From Hydrogenophaga sp. 2FB (GTDB lineage Bacteria > Pseudomonadota > Gammaproteobacteria > Burkholderiales > Burkholderiaceae_C): a stretch of 46,222 bases of DNA. The stretch's first letter is position 1. Each line of letters starts with the position of its first letter. The notes beneath the pieces were generated by a model that saw only the letters and a list, made by a program, of their open reading frames with translations, had not been told where the DNA came from and made no database searches. A program made the translations under genes and the position numbers. Below are positions 34,494 through 41,891 of this stretch, piece after piece. Location: the NCBI RefSeq assembly GCF_005503365.1, contig NZ_SCML01000010.1, forward strand, positions 80,001 through 126,222. The letters run 5' to 3'.

Positions 34494-35464
34494 TCCGACT
34501 TGATGTCGCGTTCCTTGACCAGCTTCCCGAACCGCTCGTACTCGACGCGGACGAACTTGCTGAAGTCGGCTGGCGAGCTTCCGGAGGGCTCCGCACCTTC
34601 TTTGGCGAGGCGCTCGATGATGGCCGGCTGCTTCAGCAGCTTTGCGGTCTCTTTGTAGAGTGTGTCGACGATGGCGTCCGGTGTGCTGGCCGGCACGAAC
34701 AGGCCGAACCAGGAATTGATCGCGTAGCCCTTGAAGCCGGACTCGGCAACAGTGGGCAGTTCCGGCATGGCGGGCGATCGCACCACCGAGGTCACGGCGA
34801 TGGCGCGCATGCGGCCCGCCTTGATCTGCGGCAACACCGCCACCAAGGGCGCGAACATCATGTCGATCTCGCCGGAGATCAATGCGTTCGCGGCCGGCCC
34901 CGCCCCTTTGTAGGGAACATGCACCAGCTTTGCGCCGGTGGCCTGTTCAAACAGTTCGCCAGCGAGGTGGCTGGGGGCGCCCCGCCCGGCCGACCCATAG
35001 TTCAGGCCCGTGCCCGTCGCTTTCGCCAGCGCGACCAGCTCGCGAATGTCCTTGGCAGCCAGCTTCGGATTGATCACGATGATGTTGGGCAGCTCGGCCA
35101 CCAACGTCACCGGCTTCAGGTCTTTCAGCGTGTCGTACGGCAGCCTCTCGTACATGTGCGGGGCCACCGCCATGCTCGTCGATTGGCCAATCAACACGGT
35201 ATAGCCGTCGCCAGGTGCCTTGGCCGTCATGTCGGCCGCGATCGTGCCGGAGGCGCCCGCGCGGTTGTCGATGACGACGCTCTGCCCCATGGCCTCGGAC
35301 AGCTTGGGCCCCACGATGCGCGCGAGGAAGTCTGCAGCGCCGCCGGGGGCGGCAGGGACGAGCAAGCGTATCGGCTTGCTCGGGTAGTTGTCTGCGGCCG
35401 CAAAGAAAGAGGCCATGGCCAATACCGTGGCCGCCGCACATTTCATGCCTGTTCGTCTGTTCAT
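34490..35464 (-). CDS. Bug family periplasmic receptor (TctC-like)
   Basis: This 324-residue protein has a signal peptide (CAAATVLAMASFFAAA) followed by the Bug motif YPSKPIRLLVPAAPGGAADFLAR (about residues 27-49), GQSVVIDNRAGASGTIAAD and a typical C-terminal YERFGKLVKE. Bug receptors bind carboxylates, amides or aromatic acids and deliver them to TctAB-type permeases or act as sensors. The start ATG 35464 has AGGAG seven bases upstream; the longer frame is not supported. It is the first gene of the module with the propeller and COG0523 genes. The module contains no TctAB, but TctBA at 15103-17128 lacks its receptor. Confidence 0.93.
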   Translation of the reverse strand: MNRRTGMKCAAATVLAMASFFAAADNYPSKPIRLLVPAAPGGAADFLARIVGPKLSEAMGQSVVIDNRAGASGTIAADMTAKAPGDGYTVLIGQSTSMAVAPHMYERLPYDTLKDLKPVTLVAELPNIIVINPKLAAKDIRELVALAKATGTGLNYGSAGRGAPSHLAGELFEQATGAKLVHVPYKGAGPAANALISGEIDMMFAPLVAVLPQIKAGRMRAIAVTSVVRSPAMPELPTVAESGFKGYAINSWFGLFVPASTPDAIVDTLYKETAKLLKQPAIIERLAKEGAEPSGSSPADFSKFVRVEYERFGKLVKERDIKSE

Positions 35465-35671
35465 CGTTGTCTCCTGGTTTTTTGATGTATTCGCGGGTCG
35501 AATCTCTGGACAGGGCGAAGCGGGCAATTGGATGACCCCATGGCCGTTCAGGTGAGGCCCGGGATCTCACCACCCATAGCGATTTGCTCTGGGTAGAAGC
35601 TCTTCAAGCTGCTTGCGAGGAATTCTAGGAAGGCGGAACAGGAGCGTCCAATACTGAATTCCCCCGCTGCC

Positions 35672-35686
35672 ATATCAACTTGATAT
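35672..35686. promoter_or_regulatory. perfect 15-bp palindrome upstream of the Bug module
   Basis: ATATCAACTTGATAT is exactly symmetric around C35679, with 7-bp arms. It lies 208 bp upstream of the Bug start and 57 bp from the stop of the AEC gene, so it most probably serves the leftward module. A second inverted repeat, GGTGAG-9-CTCACC, lies at 35551-35571. No regulator gene is adjacent; a LysR- or TetR-type protein elsewhere is possible. The 278-bp gap holds no gene. Confidence 0.5.
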
Positions 35687-35742
35687 CGATAGCGGCCTGC
35701 CCGCGACCACCATCCTGCTGCGGGAGCAGCGGCCTTGAAACG

Positions 35743-36705
35743 CTAGGTGAGCAGCGCCACCGCGCCCGAGAACGTCAGGAACGCGGCTGCGGTGGTCAGC
35801 AGGATGATGCGGGCAATGCGCCCGTTGTCCGCCCCAAAGCGTTCGGCCAGCAGCGAGACGTTGCTCGCGCTGGGCAACGCGGCCACCAGCACCATCACGG
35901 TCAGCGCGGCAGGCGACAGCGGCATGCCCACGCGCAGGGCGAGCCAGCCCACCGCGAGCACCAGCAACGGGTGCACGAACAGCTTCATCAGCGCGGCGGG
36001 CACATAGTCCGACAGGGGCATCGGGTGGTTGGCCGTCATCTGCGCGCGCGCCAGCACCGCGCCGATGGTGAACAGCGCCACCGGCGAGGCCGCATCGGCC
36101 AGCAGCCACACGGTCTGCTCCACCGGCTTGGGCAAGCGGAACGCCCAGGCCGAGGCCACGCCGCCCAGCACGATGGCCCATGGCATGGGATTGGCGAGCA
36201 CGCCCCGCAGCGCCTTGCGCGCCGCATCGAACACGGCCGAGCGGCCGCTGCCCTGCGCGCCGTCCAGCCGCGAGAGCGCGATGCACAGCGAGCTCGTGAC
36301 CACCATGTCCACCACCATGGTGAGGATGACCGTGCCCGCCGCCGACGCGCCGAGCAAGGCCACGATGAGCGGCACGCCCATGAAGCCCGAGTTGGGAAAC
36401 GCGGCCACCAGCGCGCCCAGGGATGCGTCGTTCCAGCGAATGCGCGTGTTCAGCGTGAGGGCGATGGTGGCGCCCACCACCACCAGCCCACACAACAGAT
36501 ACAGGCCGGCCACCCGGAAGTCGAGCAGTTGCGCGATCGGCGTGGTCGAGCCGAAGCGGTAGAGCATGCAGGGCAGCGCGAAGAACAGCACAAAACCGTT
36601 GAGCCCCGGGATCGCGTCCAGCGGCAGCATGCGCCGGCGCGCGGCCACATACCCGGCCAGCACGAGCGCGAAAAACGGGAAGGTGACCAGGAGGATGGTG
36701 AGCAC
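35743..36705 (-). CDS. AEC family transporter
   Basis: This 320-residue protein has about ten hydrophobic helices in the auxin efflux carrier (AEC) layout, with the first half ending in GALVAAFPNSGFMGVPLI, the conserved asparagine/glycine motif, and a mirrored second half with VLVAALPSASNVSLLAERFG. The family includes malonate, malate and auxin carriers. It lies downstream of the Bug-module control region and on the same strand as that module, but its stop precedes the palindrome, so it has its own promoter. It is divergent from the Rep-type helicase with 89 bp between. The substrate is unknown. Confidence 0.9.
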   Translation of the reverse strand: MLTILLVTFPFFALVLAGYVAARRRMLPLDAIPGLNGFVLFFALPCMLYRFGSTTPIAQLLDFRVAGLYLLCGLVVVGATIALTLNTRIRWNDASLGALVAAFPNSGFMGVPLIVALLGASAAGTVILTMVVDMVVTSSLCIALSRLDGAQGSGRSAVFDAARKALRGVLANPMPWAIVLGGVASAWAFRLPKPVEQTVWLLADAASPVALFTIGAVLARAQMTANHPMPLSDYVPAALMKLFVHPLLVLAVGWLALRVGMPLSPAALTVMVLVAALPSASNVSLLAERFGADNGRIARIILLTTAAAFLTFSGAVALLT

Positions 36706-36794
36706 GGGGGCGATTGTGTCAGGCGGCGCACGGGTCTGCCCAAGACCCCCTGCCGGTATGATTCAACGCTTTCGCCCGAAGCCTTTCCGCCCCC

Positions 36795-38870
36795 ATGTCC
36801 CACGGCCTGAACATTGCCCAACTCGACGCCGTGAACCACCTGGGCGGGCCCTGCCTGGTGCTCGCGGGCGCGGGGTCGGGCAAGACGCGTGTGATCACGC
36901 ACAAGATCGGCCGCCTCATCCAGGCCGGCCTCGCGGCCGATCGCATCGCGGCCATCACCTTCACCAACAAGGCCGCCGCCGAAATGCGCGAGCGCGCGGC
37001 CCAGCTCGTGGGGCGCGACGCGAAGAAGGTGCTGATCTGCACCTTCCACGCACTCGGCGTGCGCCTGCTGCGCGACGACGGCGAGGTGCTGGGCCTGAAG
37101 AAGCAGTTCTCCATCCTCGACACCGACGACATCACCAGCCTGCTCAAGGATTGCGGCGGCACCTCCGACACGAACACCGCGCGCGGCTGGCAATGGGCCA
37201 TCAGCGCCTTGAAGAGCGCGGGCCTGAATTCGGCGCAGGCGCTGGCGCAAGCGAAAGACGAGAACGAGCGCGTGACGGCGACCATCATGGCGCGCTACGA
37301 AGAGCGCCTCACCGCGTACCAGAGCGTCGACTTCGACGACCTCATCAGCCTGCCGCTCAAGCTGTTGAAGGATCACGAAGACGTGCGCCTGCGCTGGCAA
37401 AAGAAGATGGGCCATGTGCTGGTGGACGAGTACCAGGACACCAACGCCACGCAGTACGAACTGCTCAAGCTGCTGGTGGGCGAGCGCGCGCGCTTCACCG
37501 CCGTGGGCGACGACGACCAGTCCATCTACGGCTGGCGCGGCGCCACGCTGGACAACCTGAAGAAGCTGCCGCAGGACTTCCCCGAACTCAAAGTCATCAA
37601 GCTGGAGCAGAACTACCGCTCCACCAGCGCGATCCTGCGGGCGGCCAACAACGTGATCGGGCCCAACCCCAAGCTGTTTCCGAAGACGCTGTGGAGCGAC
37701 CTCGGCGAAGGCGAGCCGGTGCGCGTGGTCGACGCCGACAACGAAGAGCACGAAGCCGAGCGCGCGGTAGCGCGCATCCAGAGCCTGCGCGCGAGTTCGA
37801 CGCACAAGGAATGGCGCGACTTCGCCATCCTCTACCGCGCCAACCACATGGCGCGCCCGTTCGAACAATCGCTGCGCCGCGCGCAAATTCCCTACAAGGT
37901 CTCGGGCGGTCAGAGCTTCTTCGACAAGGCCGAGATCCGCGACCTCTGCGCCTGGCTGCGCCTGCTGGTCAACAACAACGACGACCCCGCCTTCCTGCGC
38001 TCGGCCACCACGCCCAAACGCGGCATCGGCCACACCACGCTGCAGGCGCTCGGCGCTTTTGCCACGCAATACAAGATCAGCCTGTTCGAGGCCTTGTTCG
38101 CCAACTCGCTGAGCACCGCCCTGCCCGCGCGCGCCGTGGCCACGCTGCACGAGTTCGGCCGCGCGGTGAACGACCTGGAATACCGCGCACGCCACACCGT
38201 CGGCCACGAGGCGGCGCGCACGTTCCTCACCGACTGGATGAAGGACATCGCCTACGAGAAGCACCTGTACGACAGCGAAGACAACGAGAAGGTTGCGGCC
38301 GCGCGCTGGACCAACGTGATGGACTTCTGCGACTGGGTGGCCGGGCGCTGCGGCGGCAAGCTCGAAGAGGAGGACGGTGTGCAGACCATGAGCGAACGCA
38401 AGACCTTGCTCGAGGTGGTGCAAACCATCGCCCTCATCTCGACCTTGAGCGAACGCGAGAAGGACGAGAACATGGTGACGCTGTCCACGCTGCACGCCTC
38501 CAAGGGCCTGGAGTGGCCGCACGTGATGCTGGTCGGCGTGAACGAAGGCCTGTTGCCGTTCAAGATGGACGAGGAGCCCGGCCAGAGCGATGCGCAAGCC
38601 GAGGACATGGCGCAGCGCCTGCAGGAAGAGCGCCGCCTGATGTACGTGGGCATCACGCGCGCGCAGCGCACGCTGGCGGTGAGCTGGCTCAAGCGCCGCA
38701 AAAAGGGCCGCGAAAGCGTGCCCGGCATTGCCAGCCGCTTCATCAAGGAGATGGCGCTGGACCAGAACACCGTGAAGGAAGATCCGCGCGAGAAACTGCG
38801 TGCGCTGCGCGCGGAGTTTGCCCAGCGCGCCACCGATCAAAAGGCCGCCGCAGAGAAAACCGCGCCATGA
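36795..38870 (+). CDS. rep: ATP-dependent DNA helicase Rep (UvrD family)
   Basis: This 691-residue superfamily-1 helicase has all motifs: Q-motif LNIAQLDAVNH, Walker A AGAGSGKTRVIT, Ia FTNKAAAEMRERA, II VDEYQDTNATQYE, III DDDQSIYGWRGA, IV QNYRST, V VTLSTLHASKGLEWPHV and VI RRLMYVGITRAQ. The length matches Rep (673 in E. coli) better than UvrD (720), and the order is the plain helicase without nuclease extension. It moves 3' to 5' and helps replication pass protein blocks. A TATGAT (36767-36772) may be the -10. The stop overlaps the start of the following secreted protein gene. Confidence 0.92.
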   Translation: MSHGLNIAQLDAVNHLGGPCLVLAGAGSGKTRVITHKIGRLIQAGLAADRIAAITFTNKAAAEMRERAAQLVGRDAKKVLICTFHALGVRLLRDDGEVLGLKKQFSILDTDDITSLLKDCGGTSDTNTARGWQWAISALKSAGLNSAQALAQAKDENERVTATIMARYEERLTAYQSVDFDDLISLPLKLLKDHEDVRLRWQKKMGHVLVDEYQDTNATQYELLKLLVGERARFTAVGDDDQSIYGWRGATLDNLKKLPQDFPELKVIKLEQNYRSTSAILRAANNVIGPNPKLFPKTLWSDLGEGEPVRVVDADNEEHEAERAVARIQSLRASSTHKEWRDFAILYRANHMARPFEQSLRRAQIPYKVSGGQSFFDKAEIRDLCAWLRLLVNNNDDPAFLRSATTPKRGIGHTTLQALGAFATQYKISLFEALFANSLSTALPARAVATLHEFGRAVNDLEYRARHTVGHEAARTFLTDWMKDIAYEKHLYDSEDNEKVAAARWTNVMDFCDWVAGRCGGKLEEEDGVQTMSERKTLLEVVQTIALISTLSEREKDENMVTLSTLHASKGLEWPHVMLVGVNEGLLPFKMDEEPGQSDAQAEDMAQRLQEERRLMYVGITRAQRTLAVSWLKRRKKGRESVPGIASRFIKEMALDQNTVKEDPREKLRALRAEFAQRATDQKAAAEKTAP

Positions 38871-39364
38871 AAACGCCCCTTCAAGCCCTCGTCCCGTCAC
38901 TGGCCGCACTCGCGTTGTGCCTGGGCGCGCCGCACGCCAGTGCGCAGACACCGCCTGCGCCGGGGTGTTCACCGGCCGACGAGATGAGCGTCACCCAGCT
39001 TTACGGTCTGTGGCAACTCAAACTGTGGCCGGTGGAAGGTGGCCACGAGGCACAACCGGCGTCCAGCGGCGCGGTGCTGTTCGAACGGCATCCAGAACAC
39101 CCGGGCAGCGTGCGGGGCAACCTGAAGCGCAGCGCGCCCGGCAACGATCGCCAGGCCCTCGTGTCCGGCGACGTCTCCAATGGCGACGAGTTCAATCTGG
39201 ACGAATCGGCCGATGGCGTGACGATGGACGCGGTCTGGGAAGGCAACGTGACACCCGGTCTGTGTGGCCAGGAGCTGCGCGGTATTCGCCGCCCGGCCGA
39301 AGGCCGTGTGTCCAACGACGCGGTGATGAACTTCGTGCTGAAGAAAGCCCCGGGCTGGCGGTGA
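38867..39364 (+). CDS. secreted protein of unknown function
   Basis: This 165-residue protein starts at the ATGA overlap with rep. A clear signal peptide (LVPSLAALALCLGAPHASAQ) is followed by a mature domain with two cysteines (PGCSPADE and GLCGQELR) that could form a disulfide. The pattern TQLYGLWQLKLWP ... SGAVLFERHPEHPGSVRGNL ... DEFNLDESADGVTMDAVWEG suggests a small beta-barrel-like fold of lipocalin-like rhythm, but I do not recognise the family. Coupling to a helicase gene is probably only positional. No similar gene lies in the window. Confidence 0.8.
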   Translation: MKTPLQALVPSLAALALCLGAPHASAQTPPAPGCSPADEMSVTQLYGLWQLKLWPVEGGHEAQPASSGAVLFERHPEHPGSVRGNLKRSAPGNDRQALVSGDVSNGDEFNLDESADGVTMDAVWEGNVTPGLCGQELRGIRRPAEGRVSNDAVMNFVLKKAPGWR

Positions 39365-39446
39365 GCCACCGGACCATCGATGCGATCACGGGTACTCGCT
39401 GCGTGCCCCACGTGTGGGGCGTCCAGGTCGGCGGTGACGCCTTTCG

Positions 39447-40109
39447 TCAGCGCATGCCCGTCGCCTCGGCGAATTGCGCCAACGTCCAGCCTTTCCCGAG
39501 CAACAGCATGCGCGTGTGCAAGTCGTCCATGACATCGGGCGGCACCTCGGGCCCCAGGTAGGTCAGTGTCTTGTCACACAGCCGAACGCAGCCCAGTTCG
39601 TGCTCGCGCGCCAGCGAGTGCCACAGCGCATGCGCGCCCGGTGACTGGCGCGCACCGCTGACGAAACACAGGCCCGCGCTCAGCGCCCAGCGGTAGATGG
39701 CACTGGCGAGGCCGCGCCGCTGGTAAGCCTCGCCAAAGCTGGAATGGGGGGCGCGCACGTGACGGTCGGCCCTGCGTCCCACTTCGATGAGCCGGTTGAA
39801 CACCGTGTAGCCCGCCAGTCGGCGGTGGCGCACATCTTCCACATACACATAGAACTCGCCGTCCGCTTCGCGGTAGCGCATGACCAGGTCCGGGTCGTTC
39901 AACGGAATGGTGGGAATGCCATGCAGGCGGTCTCCCGCCTGGTGGAGGCGGTCGTAGATCGAACCGAACGCGTCCTCCATCGGCTGGCTGGGGCGCTCGA
40001 CATCGATGCGCAACTCCATCCAGCGGCGCAGCCACGCGGGCGCCGCGAAAGACAAGGGAGGCGAGGAAGCAAGGGTGAGAACCACGGGCGGCTCCAGACG
40101 AGCGAACAC
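39447..40109 (-). CDS. GNAT-like N-acetyltransferase of unknown substrate
   Basis: This 220-residue protein has a central segment EFYVYVEDVRHRRLAGYTVFNRL ... SFGEAYQRRGLASAIYRWALSAG, where YQRRGLASAIY matches the acetyl-CoA pyrophosphate-binding loop Q/RxxGxA of GNAT enzymes. A C-terminal arm with GPEVPPDVMDDLHTRMLLLGKGW is not part of the core. I recognise no closer family; a toxin- or effector-like acetyltransferase is possible but unsupported. It is a single gene with 82 bp on one side and a 419-bp region without genes upstream. The first ATG is used; another start within the first 30 residues is possible. Confidence 0.65.
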   Translation of the reverse strand: MFARLEPPVVLTLASSPPLSFAAPAWLRRWMELRIDVERPSQPMEDAFGSIYDRLHQAGDRLHGIPTIPLNDPDLVMRYREADGEFYVYVEDVRHRRLAGYTVFNRLIEVGRRADRHVRAPHSSFGEAYQRRGLASAIYRWALSAGLCFVSGARQSPGAHALWHSLAREHELGCVRLCDKTLTYLGPEVPPDVMDDLHTRMLLLGKGWTLAQFAEATGMR

Positions 40110-40528
40110 ATGCCCGCAGGGCGGGCGTGAAAAGGCCTCGGTGATGCCCGCGTCGACGAACGGACCACCGCAAGGCCTGGCGGCAGGTGCGTGGAGAAGG
40201 TGGTGGGTGCGGGTCGTCGCGGCTAGGCGCGGAACCCGGTGCGCCGGCTGCGTTGACCTGTCACGCTCAGGTCAACGCAAAACGAATGTGCGGCCAGGAG
40301 CCCGTGGGCATGGCGGGGCGGCTGGTGACCATCGGTATGAACGGGCGCGCGCAGCCCGGCACCATCATGTCGATGGCGCGGGTTCATCCTGAATGGCACA
40401 CCTTGCATGAAAGAAACACATCGCCCGGTTGGTTGTCAACGCGGGGATGGTAGCGGCGCATGAATGTCGCACGCGAGGGGTGCGGTATTGCGGTGGACGC
40501 AGGCGGGAGGCCCGTCCCGCCGGTGTCC
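40110..40528. other. intergenic region with a 12-bp perfect hairpin
   Basis: No gene is supported in these 419 bases; short frames here lack ribosome sites and plausible composition. The striking item is an exact inverted repeat, TGCGTTGACCTG (40249-40260) and CAGGTCAACGCA (40268-40279), with a 7-base loop. A-residues rather than T's follow it on the plus strand, so it does not look like a terminator. The GNAT-like gene promoter must lie somewhere here; TTGACA on the minus strand (40440-40435) has no clear -10. Confidence 0.6.
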
Positions 40529-40930
40529 TCAGGCGGCGTTCGCCACCGAACTCATCTGCTTGTTGCCGAACCCCGAGATCCACAGGCTGCACAACTGCTC
40601 CGGCACATCGTTGTCGAAGCTCATCAGCGCATCGGAGGGCTGATCGACGGCCGCCGCTTCCAACATGCCACGCACCCACGCGCGTTGCGCGTCATCCACC
40701 GGGCGCCCGAGCCGCGCTTCCAGCAGCAACAGCGCCGCTTCCCGCGTGCGCTCGCACCCCAGCACGTGCCAGGCGTAGTCGATCTCGTACCGCTCCACGG
40801 CATCCTTCAGGCTCTCGCCATCCAGCCGGGCCTCCTCGGCCACGTGAGCCATCGTGCGGGTCACGAGACCTTGGGTGAACGGTTTCAACCGCTCGGTGTC
40901 GAGCGAGAACGCCATATTCTCAATAGCCAT
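40529..40930 (-). CDS. hypothetical protein, 133 residues
   Basis: I do not recognise this protein. It is predicted mostly helical, soluble and acidic, without signal peptide: an N-terminal segment FSLDTERLKPFTQGLVTRTMAHVAEEARLDGESLKDAVERYEIDYAWHVLG, a central VDDAQRAWVRGMLEAAA and a C-terminal LMSFDNDVPEQLCSLW are its main parts (each quoted in pieces from residues about 8-58, 78-95 and 101-116). The ATG 40930 has a good GGAGG about five bases upstream, which supports real translation. It stands alone between the tRNA-Phe terminator and the 419-bp intergenic region. Codon use fits the neighbours. Confidence 0.75.
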   Translation of the reverse strand: MAIENMAFSLDTERLKPFTQGLVTRTMAHVAEEARLDGESLKDAVERYEIDYAWHVLGCERTREAALLLLEARLGRPVDDAQRAWVRGMLEAAAVDQPSDALMSFDNDVPEQLCSLWISGFGNKQMSSVANAA

Positions 40931-40991
40931 GGGACCTCCAGAAAGGATTGGGGCTTCGCGTCATTCGCGTGGAATGGCAAGCCTGGAAACG

Positions 40992-41020
40992 AAAAAGCCC
41001 ATCGCGATGGATGGGCTTTT
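40992..41020 (-). terminator. intrinsic terminator of tRNA-Phe
   Basis: On the minus strand, AAAAGCCCAT (41020-41011), an 8-base loop and ATGGGCTTTT (41002-40993), with T's running to 40992, form a 10-bp stem followed by five T's. It starts nine bases after the CCA end of the tRNA. The symmetric A and T ends would allow weak action on the other strand too. Confidence 0.88.
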
Positions 41021-41028
41021 GCGAAACT

Positions 41029-41104
41029 TGGTGGCCTGGGGCGGAATCGAACCACCGACACGCGGATTTTCAATCCGCTGCTCTACCAACTGAGCTACCG
41101 GGCC
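41029..41104 (-). tRNA. tRNA-Phe (GAA)
   Basis: Read leftward from 41104, the 76-base sequence folds as a tRNA: D-arm AGCTCAGTTGGTAGAGC, anticodon arm CGGAT-TGAAAAT-CCG with anticodon GAA, T-arm GGTGG-TTCGATT-CCGCC and encoded CCA at 41031-41029. The acceptor stem reads GGCCCGG against CCAGGCC, leaving a C5-A68 mismatch. The upstream -10 TACAAT with extended TG (41129-41121) and the downstream terminator agree with a single-gene transcript. Confidence 0.97.
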
Positions 41105-41120
41105 GTTTGAGAGAAGCGAG

Positions 41121-41129
41121 ATTGTAGCA
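41121..41129 (-). promoter_or_regulatory. extended -10 promoter of tRNA-Phe
   Basis: On the minus strand TGCTACAAT (41129-41121) is a TGn-extended -10, 17 bases before the first tRNA base. No good -35 stands at 17 bp (AAAAGT is there), as expected when the extended -10 compensates. Confidence 0.55.
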
Positions 41130-41163
41130 GCTTCCAACGCCCCACTTTTCGGGACACCGTCGC

Positions 41164-41859
41164 TCAGACTGCGTTGCGTTTGCTGCGCGCCAGATCCACG
41201 CCGAGTTGCTTGAGTTTGCGGTACAGATGGGTGCGCTCAAGGCCCGTCTTTTCGGCCACGCGGGTCATGGAACCCGACTCCTTGGCAAGGTGGTATTCGA
41301 AGTACGCCTTCTCGAATTCGTCGCGCGCTTCGCGCAGCGGGCCCTCGAGATTGAACGACTGCAGGTTCTGCGGGCCCAGGTCGATCACCGGCTCGGGCAG
41401 CACACCGCCGGTCATGGCGTGTTCAACCGTGAGTTCGGTCGACAACGCACTCCCCACGCGCAGCAAGGTCGGCGCGGTTTGATGGGTCTTGGCGGGCGTC
41501 TTGTTGAGCCCCTGGTCCACCGCCTTGAGCAGCTTGGCCATGGTGATGGGCTTTTCCAGGAAGGCAGCGGCACCGATGCGCGTGGCTTCCACCGCCGTGT
41601 CGATCGTGGCGTGGCCGCTCATCATGATCACAGGCATCGACAGCAGTCCGCCGCTGGCCCACTCCTTGAGCAGGGTCACACCGTCGGTGTCGGGCATCCA
41701 GATGTCGAGCAACACGAGGTCGGGGCGCAACTGGGCGCGCACGGCGCGTGCCTGCGCGGCGTTTTCAGCGAGCTCGACCGTGTGGCCTTCGTCGTTGAGG
41801 ATCTCGGAGAGCAAGTCCCGAATCCCCAGTTCATCGTCTACGACCAGAATAGTTGCCAT
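41164..41859 (-). CDS. NtrX-like response regulator without AAA+ domain
   Basis: This 231-residue protein has a receiver (about 1-120) with ILVVDDE, phosphoacceptor Asp52 in LVLLDIWMP and FLEKPI, then a linker, and a Fis-type helix-turn-helix at the C-terminus (about 185-225: AKESGSMTRVAEKTGLERTHLYRKL in two pieces). The sigma-54-activating AAA+ domain of true NtrX (about 450 residues) is missing. ATG 41859 (MATILVV) is preferred; a TTG at 41895 overlapping the kinase stop would add 12 residues. It is the partner of the NtrY-like kinase directly upstream. Short NtrX-like proteins next to rsmB-DUF4390-ntrY occur in Burkholderiales, as far as I recall. Confidence 0.88.
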   Translation of the reverse strand: MATILVVDDELGIRDLLSEILNDEGHTVELAENAAQARAVRAQLRPDLVLLDIWMPDTDGVTLLKEWASGGLLSMPVIMMSGHATIDTAVEATRIGAAAFLEKPITMAKLLKAVDQGLNKTPAKTHQTAPTLLRVGSALSTELTVEHAMTGGVLPEPVIDLGPQNLQSFNLEGPLREARDEFEKAYFEYHLAKESGSMTRVAEKTGLERTHLYRKLKQLGVDLARSKRNAV

Positions 41860-41891
41860 GGCGCGGAATGCTTCTCTCTCGGAACGTGTTG

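Noticed and set aside
40187..40453. Possible 88-codon gene on the plus strand
   Set aside because: It crosses the 12-bp hairpin, has no ribosome site and an arbitrary composition.
40931..41163. Genomic-island boundary at tRNA-Phe
   Set aside because: No integrase, no repeated tRNA 3' end and no change of base use were seen in the window.
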